Source of the DNA: Callipepla californica brunnescens
Taxonomy: Eukaryota > Chordata > Aves > Galliformes > Odontophoridae
Assembly: GCA_023055505.1 (NCBI GenBank)
Contig: JALIRH010000049.1
Coordinates: forward strand, 2,356,001 to 2,420,000
Reading direction: 5' to 3'
Length of the DNA stretch: 64,000 nt
Shown here: positions 59,578 to 64,000 of the stretch, in pieces
How the letters are laid out: every line of letters starts with the position of its first letter
Position numbering within the stretch: position 1 is the first letter of the stretch
The notes under the pieces: model-generated
Database searches by the model: none
Told to the model about the DNA's origin: nothing
Seen by the model: the letters and a program-made list of their open reading frames with translations, nothing else
Position numbers and translations under genes: made by a program

Positions 59578-60475
59578 ACATTGGCACACTATCCCTGTCA
59601 CGGCACCAAGAAACGAGACATTTCTGCACTCAATCACTTTTGCATGGTGAACTTTAAAAGTCAGTATTTAGATTATTTGAATGATTTACCTGCACTCGAA
59701 CACAGCTATCCGCAGCCTTTGGGACTCTCACATTACTAATGGGATGAATTTCAATTAACAAGGTTAAATAATTGGATACTGCAAAAAGAACATGTTTTAC
59801 GTAACTTTCTTTTCTCATAAAACACAGTTTTAAAGTAAGGAAAAAAAATACTTCTGTTTAAAACAATGCAATTGCAGTACCTGACTGTAATAGCCGAGTC
59901 ACGCTTTCTTCCTCTGGATACTGACGGAAGTTGACACCTAAGCAAGAGAAAACACACAGCAACCACGCATGTCTACTATTAATCTTATTGAACAGTCGTG
60001 AAGAATAAACATCACAAAACTTTTATCAAAACCCCCCGTATTTTAATGACCAACAGGAGCTCCACTACAGGTAGGAGCCATGTATGAATGCAAGTAAGGA
60101 AAGTAAGCAAATGGTATTTTAGATTTCTGTTTCAATAAAATAGCAAAATCAGCAGCTCTACGGATTGCACATCCACGATATTCTATGGTGATTTATCCAT
60201 TCAAACGCACCAACTGCTGTGAGCAACACGTGGTTCAGAACAAAGTAAAGTAATTCCAGACACAAATGCAACGTGCTGCTAAACTAAATCATCTTTGACA
60301 TGACAAAAAAAAAAAAAAAAAAAGATGAAACATATTTACCCAGTAACGTCCTTTCACTGTTGACTGAACAACTGATTATGCGTAGATCTTTCTCAAACAT
60401 ACAGAGATGCTATAGAGAAATACATTAATGATAAATTGTAGTTTAACTATATAAAGAAAAAAGAAAGAGAACAGC
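59578..60475 (-). pseudogene. Exon-bearing duplicated block, copy 2 (broken exons)
   Basis: A near-identical copy of 46456-47336. The three exons are at 60126-60027, 59937-59881 and 59778-59690. The first has a TAA at 60043-60045 where the intact copy has tyrosine (GHYN to GH stop), and its donor has changed from GGTAAAAG to GATAAAAG. The other two exons keep sequence, length and phase. This copy cannot be spliced and translated like copy 1. Confidence 0.8.
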
Positions 60476-61384
60476 AAATGCATCAAGCTGAGGAGGAAAG
60501 CGGGCACCTGCTGGCTTCTGTTTATGGTTTAAAAAACAAAAGAGAAAAACAAGCAAGAGAGAAAAGGTAAGTACAGGAAAGGAAAGAGGAATGACACAGA
60601 GGCAAGGGGACAAAAACGTAAAGGAAAAGCAGGAAAAACCAAAGGATTGCTGAAGAAATTAAAGCCGAATGAAAAGATCAAGAGTTTCCACCAACCAAAG
60701 ATCAACCAGATGAAAAGACACGTCGGGTAGCAAGCCTGGAGGAGTCCAGGCCTGCTATCCACGATGACAGCAGGCACGGGACGAGGCCAAACGCTGACCA
60801 TCCATGCTTGGGAGGTGGAAAGGGTAGCTACTGGGCATGCTGCTGCCTCCACGAGAGATGCGATTTCTAGGCTACCTACCCCGAAGGAGTTCGGGGCTGT
60901 TATCCAGGAGCAAGCATCTCTCTGGAGGAAGGTAAGGTTCTCCCAGTCATGCCGCGGAGGAGGTAAGTGTAGCTACCAGGCATGGATCTACTCAGCAAAC
61001 ACGTGAAAAGCCTTCAGGCCACCAGCAGGGAAGAGGTAACAACACCCACGAGGCGTGAACCCAACTGACCAAAGGAAGAGAATAACAAATGCATCAAGCC
61101 TAGAAGGAAAGCTAGCACCTGCAGGCTTCTGTTTATGGTTTCAAAAAACAAAAGACAAAAACAAGCAGAGAGAAAAGGTAAGTACAGGAAAGGAAAGAGG
61201 AACGACACAGAGTCAAGGGCACAAGAAAGGGAAAGGAAAAGCAGGAAAATCCAATGGATTGCTGAATAAATTAAAGCCGAATGAAAAGATCAAGAGTTTC
61301 CACCAACTAAAGACCAACTAGATGAAAAGACACTTCAGGTAGCAAGCTTGGAGGAATCCAGGTCTGCTATCCACGATGACAGCA
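60476..61384 (+). repeat. 613-bp satellite, right outlier copies
   Basis: One full monomer (core at 60730) and a second (core at 61342) cut off at GATGACAGCA, where exon block 3 begins at ACAGGTAGGAGCC. Monomer type is as in the main array. Confidence 0.9.
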
Positions 61385-61770
61385 CAGGTAGGAGCCATGT
61401 ATAAATGCAAGTAAGGAAAGTAAGCAAATGGTATTTTAGATTTCTGTTTCAATAAAATAGCAAAATCAGCAGCTCTACGGACTGCACATCCACGATATTC
61501 TATGGTGATTTATCCATTCAAACGCACCAACTGCTGTGAGCAACACATGGTTCAGAACAAAGTAAAGTAATTCCAGACACAAATGCAACGTGCTGCTAAA
61601 CTAAATCATCTTCGACATGACAAAAAAAAAAAAAAGGATGAAACATATTTACCCAGTAACGTCCTTTCACTGTTGACTGAACAACTGATTATGCTTAGGT
61701 CTTTCTCAAACATATAGAGATGCTACAGAGGAATACAATAAGGATAAATTGTAGTTTAACTATATAAAGA
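61385..61770 (-). pseudogene. Exon-bearing duplicated block, copy 3 (truncated)
   Basis: Contains only the upstream part of the block. The first exon (minus strand from 61443) runs through KSKIPFAYFPYLH and is cut by the satellite junction at about 61385. To the right it continues into unique sequence (ATATAAAGAAAATCTTTTAA) instead of satellite, and so may be the ancestral right flank. Confidence 0.8.
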
Positions 61771-62392
61771 AAATCTTTTAATTACTCTTCCCTAGGAAGA
61801 CACTGCTGTGCAGTACATATCTTTTTTTTATTTCAAAAGCAAATAATTCCAAGGCCAGAAGAACCACATTTCAAACCTCATTTGTACCACTTCTTTTTCT
61901 CATTTCTTTGTTTCTTATGAGTCCTTCTGAGCTCCATGTTGCCACTGGAGCTCCACAGCAAACTTTTACATCACTATGAAATTTTGCCTACTTCATACAA
62001 TTACGGGGACATCTGCAAGAAACCATCATCATGGTTCCAGCCACTGAACCCTCCATTTGAGAACCATTTCTCATAAATGGAAGCACTGGACAGTCCGAAG
62101 AGGCACACGTAACAAAACAGAAAAATGTTACTTTTAAGGACATATGCTGAAAGTGAGGAGAGATCTTCAATTAGCTGTACAGAAATAAAGACTCGAGGCA
62201 TGACCCTGTACTGTTCCCAAGTCCTTCAGAGGTTCTTTCATCTTAGTACTGAGCATAATTTGAGAACCTTCTTGGTCTCTCCTGTTTGAAATAAACCTGT
62301 AATTCCTTATAGACATAACATACTGTGTTGTAATGCATCAAAACCTAAAATACTATAGTATTGTTCTCACCAGGCAAAACTACAGGTCTCAC

Positions 62393-62449
62393 CTCGTTTT
62401 CTTTAGTTTGGAGGTCATACAATCCAACATGGGTATTTCTCTGATTTCC
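62393..62449 (-). CDS. Probable upstream exon of the exon-block gene
   Basis: A 57-bp minus-strand exon with acceptor TTTCCATAG, frame GNQRNTHVGLYDLQTKENE and donor GAG|GTGAGACC. Both ends are in phase 0, compatible with the phase-0 start of the KSKIPF exon copies at 61443, 60126 and 47002. Family unknown. Confidence 0.5.
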
Positions 62450-62635
62450 CTATGGAAAGAGGAACAAGAACAATTACATTTTTTTTCCCAGTTTTAGAAT
62501 TAACATGAGAGAAAGCTGAAACATAGCCAACCCACTGCCCGTGAGCTGCGCCATATCCCACTTGTCCCTATCTTTACTTTGGTTCTCAGCTGTTTTTAGT
62601 TATAGGCAGCATGGCAAGGAAGAGATAGCCAAAGG

Positions 62636-62690
62636 GATCACAGGATGGCTAGAGTTGGAAGGGTACTTAAAGATGATCATACCTGGCGAA
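62636..62690 (-). mobile_element. Short CR1 3' remnant
   Basis: ATCACAGGATGGCTAGAGTT followed by GGAAGGGTACTTAAAGATGA is the complement of a CR1 3' end. Confidence 0.55.
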
Positions 62691-64000
62691 GCGTGCCCTA
62701 CGCAGCGTCAACACGCTTGGTCTTTAAAAGGTGCATCTGATATCAAAGAATCCAAACCCTGAGCATGGCATCAGTCACAGAGCCAAACCATTCACCTCAA
62801 ACTATGCTGGCCTCAGGAAGGCTGCAGGCTGGGAATCTAAACCTCACTTGGGTCATTGCTCCAACTGGGACACAGAAACATCATCACACAGAGCTTCCAG
62901 GGATCCAGATGCAGGCTGGAAAAAGGATTTCAGCTCTACCTTAGGAAACAACCATTTGTAGGCTAAATCTATTCCCTGAGCTCTGAAATTACATCCATCT
63001 ACATAGCCTGGTACTCAAACAGTAAACATCTTTGTTTTTAACTACTGCTTGAGGGGTGGGGCGACAAATCTATGGTTATTTACGAAGCTACGGCATCTTG
63101 TTTTGTGATGTTAAAAACAAAAGCGTGAGTATTCTCTTTCTCAAAGGTCTATTTGCCAGTATCTCACCACTGCTGTGGCAATGACAAAATTCTCTGACTT
63201 CTAATTTAAACAAGGAAAACAAAATGTCTGTGTTCAGATGCAAGCCTCAGGCCTACAAACTCAATATGAAGCAAGGGATTTCACAAACAACCATTCTTTC
63301 CAAAGTGTCTGAAACTCTTACTCACTGTACTTAGCTGCTGAAAAATACACTTCACAAGATTGGTAGGAGCACTATGTCAGTGCTCACTTCTGTGCATAAG
63401 CTAATACACTTCCTATCAGTTTCTCTGCAACGAGTTTTGCTGCAGCTTTGCAAAACAGAAGCATATCCCTTATAAATATCTTCCCTTAAGCCAACTTTCA
63501 ATGACAGGAAAGACAGACACTTTATATCTACGGTATCATGCAATACTTCAAAACACGCTTGACAATAAAGCTCATTCTCCACCTTTTCCTGGTTTTAGGG
63601 GAGTGCACTCGGTTTTCCTCTATTTCATAAATGTTGTTTTCCATTTGTGTTTATTAGGGGACAAGTCAGGGCAGCTTTGTCCACTTTCCACCCTTGCCTG
63701 TGCGCTGTCCTCACCAACAATGTACTGATAAAGTTTGCTGCTACAAAACCTAGAGGAAAGGATCACATATAGCCGTGCTTGCAACAGTGGTAGCTCATGA
63801 GTTTATGGAAAGGGGGGAGAGTGAAAAAAAGAGAGAGGTTGAACTGCACTCAGGAACTGAGCAAGATCTGCAGTTTGCCAGAAGCAGAAGTTACAGTAGT
63901 AGTGATTTCTCCAAACTAAGTTTAGGGAAACAGAAGAAACAGCTGCAGACAGATAAACCAGGTCCCCATCTGTTCCAGTAACTGCCTGAGAGCTACGCAG
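62691..64000. other. No gene recognised
   Basis: Moderate-GC to AT-rich sequence, presumably intronic if the gene on the minus strand continues. Short open frames on both strands have no verified splice context. Confidence 0.4.

Noticed and set aside
45979..61006. Recurring frames of 60-190 codons in the satellite, for example MPPPRHDWENLPF on minus and MERVATGHAAAST on plus
   Set aside because: They recur because the monomers are homogenised. Antisense frames are equally open, lengths vary with single-base changes, and no promoter, start context or splice evidence supports translation.
62040..62160. Sushi/CCP-like text on the minus strand (SSDCPVLPFMRNGSQMEG)
   Set aside because: Too short, lacking the expected further cysteines, with no good acceptor in phase and not compatible with the neighbouring exon chain. 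Kept only as a note.

Overview
The window reads as vertebrate nuclear DNA, most likely from a bird and probably a galliform. Short exons sit between GT/AG introns. There are many truncated CR1 LINEs in both orientations, several with the CR1 8-bp 3' tail, and a fragment resembling the avian mariner repeat. GC-rich CpG promoters alternate with AT-rich stretches. There is no bacterial-style gene organisation, and nearly all long open frames without splice context are chance frames in repeats. Chromosome and species cannot be fixed from the sequence. All identifications are from memory of the families; no search was run. | 0.9-14.0 kb (minus strand): a long intron-containing relic of XPO1 (exportin-1/CRM1). 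Seventeen exons can be recognised in the right order and orientation. It carries in-frame stops, frameshifts, a lost splice acceptor and a gap where the exons for the cargo (NES) groove should be. The first XPO1 exons are absent. | 15.2-17.6 kb (minus strand): four exons with matching phases encoding an open stretch of about 176 residues that resembles the maestro HEAT-like repeat (MROH) family, preceded by a CpG-rich promoter-like segment with five CCAAT boxes. The MROH-like exons lie immediately upstream of, and point into, the XPO1 relic, so the locus looks like a 5'-MROH/3'-XPO1 junction. A TATGGGTCTC-type minisatellite fills an intron and the upstream flank. | 18.3-30.2 kb: a degenerate CCCTAG-type array (19.1-19.9 kb), AT-rich DNA with a mariner fragment, old CR1 pieces and several exon-like open stretches on the minus strand that I cannot name. 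Then come an inverted copy of the TATGGG minisatellite and a pentanucleotide GC satellite. | 30.25-30.5 kb: three 36-bp repeats, each with a perfect TCTCGCGAGA element, followed by a palindromic RFX X-box. This is a CpG promoter signature of the kind seen at ciliary or housekeeping genes. | 30.8-44.6 kb: mostly intergenic or intronic DNA with many CR1 fragments, a degenerate minisatellite at 39.4-39.7 kb and a solitary copy of a satellite module at 39.7 kb. | 45.9-61.8 kb: a large tandem array of a 613-bp satellite. It has 18 consecutive copies at 47.3-58.5 kb and further copies on both sides. It is interwoven with three copies of a block of about 0.9 kb that carries up to three coding exons of an unidentified minus-strand gene. 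One block (46.57-47.00 kb) is intact with consistent splice phases. One (59.7-60.1 kb) is broken by a stop and a lost donor. One (61.4 kb) is truncated by satellite. A further exon of apparently the same gene lies at 62.4 kb.
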